This document shows, piece after piece, positions 33,701 through 44,285 of a DNA stretch of 64,000 nucleotides (positions are counted from its first letter, which is position 1; each line of letters opens with the position of its first letter). The translations under genes were made by a program, and so were the position numbers. The notes beneath the pieces were generated by a model. The model saw nothing but the letters and a program-made list of their open reading frames with translations, searched no databases and was not told the DNA's origin. Source of the DNA: Aplectana chamaeleonis (Eukaryota; Nematoda; Chromadorea; Rhabditida; Cosmocercidae); the NCBI GenBank assembly GCA_029168955.1, contig JAPDOI010001914.1, forward strand, positions 60,447 to 124,446, read 5' to 3'.

Positions 33701-34600
33701 GCCTCCGGTGCACTCTCATTTGGGTCCCGCACACTTTCTACGGCGTCAGGCGCACTCTCATTGGGTCCCACACACTTTCTACGGCCTCCGGCGCGCTCTC
33801 ATTGGGTCCCGCACACTTTCAATACGGCCTCCGGCACTTGCACTCTCATTGGGTCCCGCACACTTCCTACGGCCTCCGGCGCGCTTTCATTTGGGTCCCG
33901 CACACTTTCTACGGCCTCCGGCGCACTCTCATTTGGGTCCCGCACACTTTCTACGGCGTCAGGCGCACTCTCATTTGGGTCCCACACACTTTCTACGGTG
34001 TTCTGCTCACACCCATTTGGGTCCCGCACACTTTCTACGGCGTCCTGCTCACTCTCACTGGAGCCACGTACAATTTCAACAGCGTCCTGCACACTTCCAC
34101 TTGGATACCGCACATTTTATACGGAGCCCGGCGCACTCCCACTTGGGTCCCGCACACCTTCTACGGCGTCAGGCGCACTCTCATTTGGGTCCCACACACT
34201 TTCTATGGCGTTCTGCGCACACCCATTTGGGTCCCGCACACTTTCTACGGCCTCCGGCGCACTCTCATTTGGGTCCCGCACACTTTCTACGGCGTCAGGC
34301 GCACTCTCATTTGGGTCCCACACACTTTCTACGGTGTTCTGCTCACACCCATTTGGGTCCACCCACACTTTCTACGGCCTCCGGCGCACTCTCATTTGGG
34401 TCCACACTTTCTACGGCATCAGGCGCACTCTCATTTGGTCCACACAGTTTCTACGGTGTTCTGCTCACACCCATTTGGGTCCCGCACACTCTACGGCCTC
34501 CGGCGCACTCTCATTTGGGTTCCAATACACTTTCTACGGCATCAGGCGCACTCTCACTTAGGTCCCGCACACTTTCTACGGTGTTCTGTGGCGCACTTCT
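30702..34600. repeat. 42-bp minisatellite, main block (about 90 units) with higher-order duplications
   Basis: The unit CACACTTTCTACGGCGTCAG...CATTTGGGTCCCG is 42 bp and repeats for 3.9 kb with recurring variants (CCTCCGGCGCACTC, TGTTCTGCTCACACCC, CTTGGATACCGCAC). Variant strings recur at long range: about 30880-31250 resembles 32770-33120, and 32515-32610 resembles 34038-34135. Frames of up to 654 codons arise because 42 is divisible by three and the unit lacks stops in several frames. Indels are frequent at about 32.56-33.85 kb. Confidence 0.97.
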
Positions 34601-34770
34601 GGAGTCAAACCATGCGGCGTTCCAAAAGTACTTCCGAGATCCCGCCACGTTTTGATTGAAGCGTTGCCCGTCTCAGGGAGCGTTCAATCCTGAGCAAAAA
34701 GCCTATCAGTAACGGTGTTTATTTCATTAGTTCATTTTTACAAATGAGTAAACGTCGGATGGTTTATATT
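34601..34770. other. Short unique spacer between two arrays
   Basis: About 170 bp of non-repeated DNA (from AGTCAAACCATGCGGCG to GGTTTATATTATTA) separates the 42-bp array from the GC-rich satellite. No gene is visible. Confidence 0.6.
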
Positions 34771-37700
34771 ATTACCCGGCCAAAGCGCCGCTTCGCGGCG
34801 CTTTGTCGGGCTCCATGAGCCGTGGGGTTCGCGCCGCTTCGCGGCACCTCTGTCCGGAAACTATGTGGCTTTTTGAACGAATTAAATCCTCACGGTCAGG
34901 AAAACCCGGCCAAAGCGCCGCTTCGCGGCGCTTTGTCCGGAACCATAAGCCGGGGTTCGCGCCGCTTCGCGGCGCTCTGTCCAAACTGTGTGGCTTTTGA
35001 ACGAATTAAATCCCTCACGGTCAGGAAAACCCCGGCCAAAGCGCCGCTTCGCGGCGCTTTGTCCCAGGGCTCATGAGCCGGGGGTTCGCGCCGCTTCGCG
35101 GCGCTTTGTCAGGAACCATAAGCCGGGGGTTCGCGCCGCTTCGCGGCGCTCTGTCCGGAAACTGTGTGGCTTTTGAACGAATTAAATCCCTCACGGTCAG
35201 GAAAACCCCGGCCAAAGCGCCGCTTCGCGCGCTTTGTCCGAGAATCATAAACCGGGGTTCGCGCCGGTTCGCGGCGCTCTGTCCGGAAACTGTGTGGCTT
35301 TTTGAACGAATTAAATCCCTCACGGTCAGGAAAACCCGGCCAAAGCGCCGCTTCGCGGCGCTTTGTCGAGAACCATGAGCCGGGGTTCGCGCCGCTTCGC
35401 GGCGCTCTGTCCAGAAACTGTGTGGCTTTTGAACGAATTAAATCCCTCACGGTCAGGAAAGCCCGGCCAAAGCGCCGCTTCGCGGCGCTTTGTCCAGGAA
35501 CCATAAGCCGGGGAGTTCGCGCCGCTTCGCGGCGTTCTGTCCAGAAACTGTGTGGCTTTTGAACGAATTAAATCCCTCACGGTCAGAAAGCCGGCCAAAG
35601 CGCCGCTTCGCGGCGCTTTGTCTGGGAACCATGAACCGGGGGTTCGCGCCACTTCGCGGCGCTCTGTCCGAAACTGTGTGGCTTTTGAACGAATTAAATC
35701 CCTCACGGTCAGAAAACCCGGCCAAAGCGCCGCTTCGCGGCGCTTTGTCCAGAACCATAAGCCGGGGTTCGCGCCGCTTCGCGGCGCTCTGTCCAGAAAC
35801 GTGGCTTTTGAACGAATTAAATCCCTCACGGTCAGGAAAACCCGGCCGAAAGCGCCGCTTCGCAGGCGCTTTGTCCGGAACCATAAACCGGGGGTTCGCG
35901 CCGCTTCGCGGCGCTCTGTCCGGAAACTGTGTGGCTTTTGAACGAATTAAATCCCTCACGGTCAGAAACCCCAGGCCAAAGCGCCGCTTCGCGGCGCGTC
36001 CAGAACCATAAGCCGGGGTTCGCGCCGCTTCGCGGCGCTCTGTCCAGAAACTGTGTGGCTTTTGAACGAATTAAATCCCTCACGGTCAGGAAAACCCGGC
36101 CAAAGCGCCGCTTTGCGGCGCGTCCGGAATCATAAGCCAGGGAGTTCGCGCCGCTTCGCGGCGCTCTGTCCGGAAACTGTGTGGCTTTTGAACGAATTAA
36201 ATCCCTCACGGTCAGGAAAACCCCGGCCAAAGCGCCGCTTCGCGGCGCTTTGTCCAGGCTCATGAGCCGGGGTTCGCGCCGCTTCGCGGCGCTCTGTCAG
36301 AAACTGTGTGGCTTTTGAACGAATTAAATCCCTCACGGTCAGGAAAACCCCGGCCAAAGCGCCGCTTCGCGGCGCTTTGTCCAGGAACTCATAAGCCGGG
36401 GTTCGCGCCGCTTCGCGGCGTTCTGTCCGGAAACTGTGTGGCTTTTTGAACGAATTAAATCCTCACGGTCAGGAAAACCCGGCCAAAGCGCCGCTTCGCG
36501 CGCTGTCCGGGAACCATGAGCCGGGGTTCGCGCCGCTTCGCGGCGCTCTGTCCGAAACTGTGCTGACTTTTTGAACGAATTAAATCCTCACGGTCAGGAA
36601 AACCCCGGCCAAAGCGCCGCTTCGCGGCGCTTTGTCCGGGAACCATAAGCCGGGGGTTCGCGCCGCTTCGCGGCGCTCTGTCAGAAACTGTGTGGCTTTT
36701 TGAACGAATTAAATCCCTCACGGTCAGGAAAACCCCGGCCAAAGCGCCGCTTCGCGGCGCTTTGTCAGGAACTCATAAGCCAGGAGTTCGCGCCGCTTCG
36801 CGGCGCTCTGTCCGAAACTGTGTGGCTTTTTGAACGAATTAAATCCCTCACGGTCAGGAAAACCCCGGCCAAAGCGCCGCTTCGCGGCGCTTTGTCCGGA
36901 ACCATGAGCCGGGGGTTCGCGCCGCTTCGCGGCGCTCTGTCCAGAAACTGTGTGGCTTTTGAACGAATTAAATCCCTCGCGGTCAGGAAAACCCCGGCCA
37001 AAGCGCCGCTTCGCGGCGCTTTGTCCAGAGCCGCAAAGCGCCGCTTCGCGGCGCTCTGTCGAAACTGTGTGGCTTTTTGAACAGAATTAAATCCCTCACG
37101 GTCAGGAAAACCCCGGCCAAAGCGCCGCTTCGCGGCGCTTTGTCCAGGAACCATAAGCCGGGGTTCGCGCCGCTTCGCGGCGCTCTGTCCGAAACTGTGT
37201 GGCTTTTTTGAACGAATTAAATCCCTCACGGTCAGGAAAACCCCGGCCAAAGCGCCGCTTCGCGGCGCTGTCCGGGGCTCATAAGCCGGGGTTCGCGCCG
37301 CTTCGCGGCGCTCTGTCCAGAAACTGTGTGGCTTTTTGAACGAATTAAATCCCTCACGGTCAGGAAAACCCCGGCCAAAGCGCCGCTTCGCGGCGCGTCC
37401 AGAACCATAAGCCGGGGTTCGCGCCGCTTCGCGGCACTCTGTCAGAAACTGTGTGGCTTTTGAACGAATTAAATCCTCACGGTCAGGAAAACCCCGGCCA
37501 AAGCGCCGCTTCGCGGCGCTTTGTCAGGAACCATAAGCCGGGGGTTCGCGCCGCTTCGCGGCGCTCTGTCAGAAACTGTGTGGCTTTTTGAACGAATTAA
37601 ATCCCTCACGGTCAGGAAAACCCCGGCCAAAGCGCCGCTTCGCGGCGCTTTGTCCAGGCTCATGAGCCAGGGGTTCGCGCCGCTTCGCGGCGCTCTGTCA

Positions 37701-40700
37701 GAAACTGTGTGGCTTTTTGAACGAATTAAATCCCTCACGGTCAGGAAAACCCCGGCCAAGCGCCGCTTCGCGGCGCTTTGTCCGGGAACCATAAGCCGGG
37801 GGTTCGCGCCGCTTCGCGGCGCTCTGTCCAGAAACTGTGTGGCTTTTTGAACGAATTAAATCCTCACGGTCAGGGAAAACCCCGGCCAAAGCGCCGCTTC
37901 GCGGCGCTTTGTCCGGAACCATAAGCCGGGGTTCGCGCCGCTTCGCGGCGCTCTGTCAAACTGTGTGGCTTTTGAACGAATTAAATCCCTCACGGTCAGG
38001 AAAACCGGCCAAAGCGCCGCTTCGCGGCGCTTTGTCCGGAACTCATAAGCCGGGGTTCGCGCCGCTTCGCGGCGCTCTGTCCAGAAACTGTGTGGCTTTT
38101 TGAACGAATTAAATCCCTCACGGTCAGGAAAACCCCGGCCAAAGCGCCGCTTCGCGGCGCTTTGTCCAGGAACCATAAGCCGGGGGTTCGCGCCGCTTCG
38201 CGGCGCTCTGTCAGAAACTGTGTGGCTTTTGAACGAATTAAATCCCTCACGGTCAGGAAAACCCCGGCCAAAGCGCCGCTTCGCGGCGCTTTGTCCAGGA
38301 ACCATGAGCCGGGGTTCGCGCCGCTTCGCGGCGCTCTGTCCGGAAACTGTGTGGCTTTTTTGAACGAATTAAATCCCTCACGGTCAGGAAACCGGCCAAA
38401 GCGCCGCTTCGCGGCGCTGTCCAGGAACCATAAGCCAGGGGTTCGCGCCGCTTCGCGGCGCTCTGTCCAGAAACTGTGTGGCTTTTTCCCAGACGAATTA
38501 AATCCCTCACGGTCAGGAAACCCCGGCCAAAGCGCCGCTTCGCGGCGCTTTGTCCGGGAACCATGACCGGGGGTTCGCGCCGCTTCGCGGCGCTCTGTCC
38601 AGAAACTGTGTGGCTTTTTGAACGAATTAAATCCCTCACGGTCAGGAAAACCCGGCCAAAGCGCCGCTTCGCGGCGCTTTGTCCGGGAACCATAAGCCGG
38701 GGTTCGCGCCGCTTCGCGGCGGTCTGTCCGGAACCTGTGTGCCTTTCTGAACGCATTAACTCCCTCACGGTCAGGAAAACCCCGGCCAAAGCGCCGCTTC
38801 GCGGCTCTTTGTCCGGGAACCATAAGCCGGGGGTTCGCGCCGCTTCGCGGCGCTCTGTCCGAAACTGTGTGGCTTTTTGAACGAATTAAATCCCTCACGG
38901 TCAGGAAAACCCCGGCCAAAGCGCCGCTTCGCGGCGCTTTGTCCGGAACCATAAGCCAGGGGTTCGCGCCGCTTCGCGGCGCTCTGTCCAGAAACTGTGT
39001 GGCTTTTTGAACGAATTAAATCCCTCACGGTCAGGAAAACCCCGGCCAAAGCGCCGCTTCGCGGCGCTTTGTCCGGAACCATGAGCCGGGGTTCGCGCCG
39101 CTTCGCGGCGCTCTGTCAGAAACTGTGTGGCTTTTTGAACGAATTAAATCCCTCACGGTCAGAAACCCCGGCCAAAGCGCCGCTTCGCGGCGCTTTGTCC
39201 GGGAACCATAAAGCCGGGGTTCGCGCCGCTTCGCGGCGCTCTGTCCGGAAACTGTGTGGCTTTTTGAACGAATTAAATCCCTCACGGTCAGGAAAACCCC
39301 GGCCAAAGCGCCGCTTCGCGGCGCTTTGTCCAGGAACCATGAGCCGGGGTTCGCGCCGCTTCGCGGCGCTCTGTCAGAAACTGTGTGGCTTTTTGAACGA
39401 ATTAAATCCCTCACGGTCAGGAAAACCCGGCCAAAGCGCCGCTTCGCGGCGCTTTGTCCGAAGGAACCATAAGCCGGGAGTTCGCGCCGCTTCGCGGCGC
39501 TCTGTCAGAAACTGTGTGGCTTTTGAACGAATTAAATCCCTCACGGTCAGGAAAACCCCGGCCAAAGCGCCGCCGCGGCGCTTTGTCCGAGGAACCATAA
39601 GCCGGGGTTCGCGCCGCTTCGCGGCGCTCTGTCCGGAAACTGTGTGGCTTTTTGAACGAATTAAATCCCTCACGGTCAGGAAGGCCCGGCCAAGCGCCGC
39701 TTCGCGGCGCTTTGTCCGAGAACTCATAAACCAGGGTTCGCGCCGCTTCGCGGCGCTCTGTCAAACTGTGTGGCTTTTTGAACCGAATTAAATCCCTCAC
39801 GGTCAGGAAAACCCCGGCCAAAGCGCCGCTTCGCGGCGCTTTGTCCAGGAACCATGAGCCGGGGGGAGTTCGCGCCGCTTCGCGGCGCTCTGTCCAAACT
39901 GTGTGGCTTTTTGAACGAATTAAATCCCCTCACGGTCAGAAGCCCGGCCAAAGCGCCGCTTCGCGCGCTTTGTCCAGGAACCATAAACCAGGGGGTTCGC
40001 GCCGCTTCGCGGCGCTCTGTCCAGAAACTGTGTAGCTTTTGAACGGAATTAAATCCCCTCACGGTCAGGAAAACTCCGGCCAGAAGCGCCGCTTCGCGGC
40101 GCTTTGTCCAGGAACCATGAGCCGGGGGTTCGCGCCGCTTCGCGGCGCTCTGTCCAGAAACTGTGTGGCTTTTTGGACGAATTAAATCCCTCACGGTCAG
40201 GAAAAACCCGGCCAAAGCGCCGCTTCGCGGCGCTGTCCCAGGGAACCATAAGAAGACCGGGGGTTCGCGCCGCTTCGCGGCGCTCTGTCCAGAAACTGTG
40301 TGGCTTTTGAACGAATTAAATCCCTCACGGTCAGGAAAACTCCGGCCAAAGCGCCGCTTCGCGGCGCTTTGTCAGGAACCATAAGCCAGGGGTTCGCGCC
40401 GCTTCGCGGCGCTCTGTCCAGAAACTGTGTGGCTTGCACAGACGAATTAAATCCTCACGGTCAGGAAAACCCCGGCCAAAGCGCCGCTTCGCGGCGCTTT
40501 GTCCAGGAACCATGAGCCGGGGGTTCGCGCCGCTTCGCGGCGCTCTGTCCGAAACTGTGTGGCTTTTTGAACGAATTAAATCCTCACGGTCAGGAAAACC
40601 CCGGCCAAAGCGCCGCTTCGCGGCACTTTTGTCCGGGAACTCATAAACCGGGGGTTCGGCGCCGCTTCGCGGCGCTCTGTCAGAGAAACTGTGTGGCTTT

Positions 40701-41285
40701 TGAGACGAATTAAATCCCTCACGGTCAGGAAAACCCCGGCCAAAGAAAGCGCCGCCTTCGCGGCGCTTTGTCCGGGGAACCGCATGAGCCGGGGGGTTCC
40801 GCGCCGCTTCGCGGCGCTCTGTCGAAACTGTGTGGCTTTTTGAACGAATTAAATCCCTCACGGTCAGGAAAACCCCGGCCAAAGCGCCGCTTCGCGGCGC
40901 TGGTCCACGGGTTCATAAACCGGGGGTTCGCGCCGCTTCGCGGCGCTCTGTCGAAACTGTGTGGCTTTTTGAACGAATTAAATCCCCTCACGGTCAGGAA
41001 AACCCCGGCCAAAGCGCCGCTTCGCGGCGCTTTGTCCACGAGAACCATAAACCCGGGGGTTCGCTTTTCCGCTTCGCGGCGCTCTGTCAGAAACTGTGTG
41101 GCTTTTGAACGAAATAAATCCCTCACGGTAAGGAAAACCCCGGCCAAGCGCCGCTTCGCGGCGCGCTTTGTCGGAACCATGAGCCGGGGGTTCGCGCCGC
41201 TTCGCGGCGCTCTGTCCGGAAACTGTGTGGCTTTTTGAACAGATTCAATCCCTCACGGTCAGGAAAACCCAGCCAAAGCGCCAAC
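34771..41285. repeat. CpG-rich satellite, about 129-bp dimeric unit, about 50 copies
   Basis: Each unit has two related halves. Both contain GCGCCGCTTCGCGGCGC, a 7-bp stem with a TTC loop (10 bp in the first half, AAAGCGCCGC/GCGGCGCTTT), followed by T(T/C)TGTCCGGAAAC-like sequence. The first half continues with CATAAGCCGGGGTTCGCGCC and the second with TGTGTGGCTTTTTGAACGA and AATCCCTCACGGTCAGGAAA. Spacing measured at 38.34-38.60 kb is 127-132 bp. Small indels are common, most of all after 39.4 kb. Open frames of up to 318 codons here are artefacts of composition. Confidence 0.97.
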
Positions 41286-42523
41286 TTTCTGTTTCAGTAA
41301 CTATAAAACACCTGAAACAGGGGATGGCGGTGGAGTAAGAGTCCCAGGAGCCCTATAATCACGATGTGCTGTCTAACGATTTGTAGAATTGCAGTTACCG
41401 TTTTCTTTCAGAAAATCCTATTGACTGAAGCGTGCACTATCTCTACACAAATTATGTCAATGGTCCGCCACAACTCTGCCACTTACAAAGAGGATCAGTA
41501 GTGTGTGAAAAACCACTACACTTTCCTATCCTCAGATTTCCATTAATGATTTATATTTCATAATGACTTTTTGAAACTGCATTTCTCTCAGAGTGCTTTC
41601 ACAGAAGAATTAAAATTTGGCCGTGATCCTTGCACGATTTTTGTGTAGCGGGCCTGTCTCAAACGCGGCAGTGCGCAGCTCCAGACCGTAATTTCACTCC
41701 GATAACGACACTACTCACAGACTGATACGATTTTTCGGAACTCTCCACAGTTTCCCCTTCATCCTTGTGTTTTACGAACGATTCGTTCAAACTTCTTCAT
41801 AACCAAAATTTAAGATCCACTTTGAGGTGTGGATTACCGTTCAAGTCCGAAAAAAGGCCGTTGTAGGTGAAGCTGAAAATGTGACACCATAGCTAGGGTT
41901 CCTAGCTCAATAGAGACCTCTAGTCAGTTGGTAAAGATTTTCAAATTTCAGAGTAACAAAACTGTATTCTCCTAATTACAAAAATCTCCTAAAAAAACAA
42001 CTGAGGAGAAAAAAAGGAAGACACCCTGCAGGAGAACTTGCATCTAAATTTTCCTGTGTAGGGATTGATGAAGCAGTTTGGTCCTGAATAAACTTCCAGT
42101 ACCGCATCACTTTTCCCTTACTAAACGCTAAGTTTTGCTGCTTCTGCACCTATAATCCGTCCCGGTGGAGAGTCCCAGAGAAGCATTGTTATCTCCCCAC
42201 CTGCAGGATTGCAGTCACGCCTCTTACACAGTTTCTGCCACACCGTAATTCAGAACACCAAATTTATAGTTGTTTCCGCTAACCCTTGAATTTTTTTGTA
42301 TATTGCTCCAGTTTTCATGATTACCGTAGAATGAATACCGCGTAAGTAACGTGATTGCGTACCTGCAGAGTGCTGTAGTAGCGCGCTGGTATGTATGGCG
42401 GGGTTCAGAGCACGCTAAGAGCGGTGACTCGCCATATTTTCTTGTTTTTTTTCCGGAACTGCGATTCGGAAAACAGTGAGAGGACTGGCCAGCAGAAAGA
42501 ACGACGTTGATCAAAATCCAGCC
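41286..42523. other. No recognisable gene
   Basis: Ordinary AT-rich DNA. Two short stretches resemble each other (GGTGGAG...GAGTCCCAG at about 41330 and 42163, each followed by a GATTGCAGT-like word), perhaps an old dispersed repeat. The 96-codon minus frame 42224-42514 has no recognisable domain. Confidence 0.35.
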
Positions 42524-43007
42524 TTAAAGCCACAGCCCAAGCTCAAGAATTGATTTTCGTATCCTAGCCTATCTTGTAAGAAAATTTCACGCTGATCACA
42601 ATGGTGTTTTCCAGAATCGCTTAGAACTCACTACAAACTGAGTTACAGGTCCTCAAAAATTTTGAATTTGAACGCTATCAAGTTCGCGGACGAGTTGTCT
42701 CGAGCCTGTATTTTCTCGTTATTTGCAGCCATCATTCTGAATAAGGTCACAATATAAAGCCAGACCGAAAACAAAACGAAGAACATAGATTTTGAACAAA
42801 ATCATTCGCGCGTCTCTTCCCAATTGAGATCGGAAACCTGCCAGTGGGCGTTGCCCATTATTTTCTTTCAAGGTGGCGTGGCCGACTTTTCCTAGATTTT
42901 CTCGCTTATTTGGGCGAACTAAGATTTCGCGCTTGGCAGGGTTTGCTAAAGACGGCGACCGGACCAAAATATCAAAAAGTACCTCTGAGGTTGGACTGTG
43001 CCTTTAA
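42524..43007. mobile_element. MITE family delta, TTAA-ended, 484 bp
   Basis: Starts TTAAAGCCACAGCCCAA and ends TTGGACTGTGCCTTTAA, inverted ends that match in 15 of 17 bases and include TTAA at both sides. The right half is shared with the decayed copy at 7690-8023. An 82-codon minus frame inside is not convincing. Confidence 0.75.
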
Positions 43008-43064
43008 GCGACTGCCTTAAACATAGTGTGAGCTCACTACACACTTATGCTTTAAGGCAGTCGC
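43008..43064. repeat. 57-nt hairpin abutting the delta MITE
   Basis: GCGACTGCCTTAAA (43008-43021) pairs perfectly with TTTAAGGCAGTCGC (43051-43064). The inner part CATAGTGTGAG/CTCACTACACACTTATG pairs imperfectly. It starts at the base after the MITE's terminal TTAA. Confidence 0.75.
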
Positions 43065-43116
43065 AGGCAGAGTTTGAGACAATAGGGCGTTGTGCCTTGT
43101 CGCGATAGATCAGTGG

Positions 43117-44277
43117 CAGGAATGAGCGGATTTCCCGATTTCCGATGGTTTTTGGCCTTCAGATTTCTGATTTCCGAAAAAAATGCCCCAAAACGCAGGA
43201 AAGAATCGGAAATGAGTAGAAGATTACAATTTCAGGAGGTTACGCATTGTTTTCTTGCAAGACATTTAGGGTGTTCTTTAAGGGCTTAACCTGAACCGGA
43301 GGTTTGTTTTGATGTCAAAAAGAGCAAGGAATAAGGTTCCATATGTCAATAGGAACTATATTTTCTTAGAAATGAACCAAAAAACTCACTGTGATTGGGC
43401 TCTTTTCCTCAAATTCATATTGAACCATTCTCAAGCTGGGCTCTTTTTCAGAGATATTCGGATTTGTCCATGCTTTTATTGAATCTAATACGGTCCTGCG
43501 GTGTTTTTATGTTTATGTGGAGACAGTAGGAACAGAGTGAACGTATGATATCTTCTCAGAATGTGTGGTGTAAAAAATGGACCCGGGGCTGCGAAGGGCA
43601 GACGCGCGATCGAAACTCTGTTTGCCGGGGTGTTGCAAACTCCGCACTGCTCTCTCCGCAATGAGCGCGCCTCGCCCATCCGCTTCAGACAATGTTTAGA
43701 AAGTGGCCATTATCTACTATAAGTGTTTTTGTTCAAATGTATGCTTGTTGTGATTCTAATGGTATACATAGCTATATACATAGCTCTTGTTATAGAATAG
43801 TTACACTCACTATTTAAGTTACATTACACAAAATGATAACTTGTTGGGCTACAGTGAATTAGTGAGTGTTGTCTCAAGTATCTAAAAGTGTGCTACCTGA
43901 AAAGAATTAATTGAAGCGAAATTTGAGCAGATTTGTCTGGATTCTCGGTTTGGTCAGTGTAAGCGAATTTCGTGAAAAATGAGAGAAAAAAATATTAAGC
44001 ATCATTAAGTGTTTTTATTGGGAGGAGATCTCCTCCCAGCTAGAGATTAAGAACAGTTTTGAAAGCTCATTATATTAGAAGTACGGTAGGTACACACAGC
44101 CACCATGGGTGGTTTGGAATCCATCCAGGTGAACTTATTTCCGATTACCCGATTTTTAAGATTTCCGATGGTTTTTTTTGCCTTCCGATTTCCGGGGAAT
44201 TACGATTCCCAAAATTCAAATGGTCGTTCCGATTTCCGAATTCCAAAAGTTTCAAAAAAGATTTTCGCTCATCCCTG
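43117..44277. mobile_element. Non-autonomous hAT-like element (1.16 kb) with 8-bp target duplication
   Basis: Termini CAGGAATGAGCG (43117-43128) and inverted CAGGGATGAGCG (ending 44277) differ by one base. Flanks ATCAGTGG (43109-43116) and ATCAGTAG (44278-44285) match in 7 of 8. Subterminal GATTTCCGATTTCCG-like words occur near both ends. No transposase is visible in the interior. Confidence 0.82.
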
Positions 44278-44285
44278 ATCAGTAG

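Noticed and set aside
34803..41238. Many overlapping ORFs of up to 318 codons in the GC-rich satellite
   Set aside because: They arise from high GC content and the repeated unit; opposite-strand frames overlap and end at unit indels.
34771..41285. CRISPR-like repeat-spacer array with palindromic repeats
   Set aside because: The whole 129-bp unit is repeated; there are no unique spacers of constant length and no cas genes, and the DNA is eukaryotic in character.
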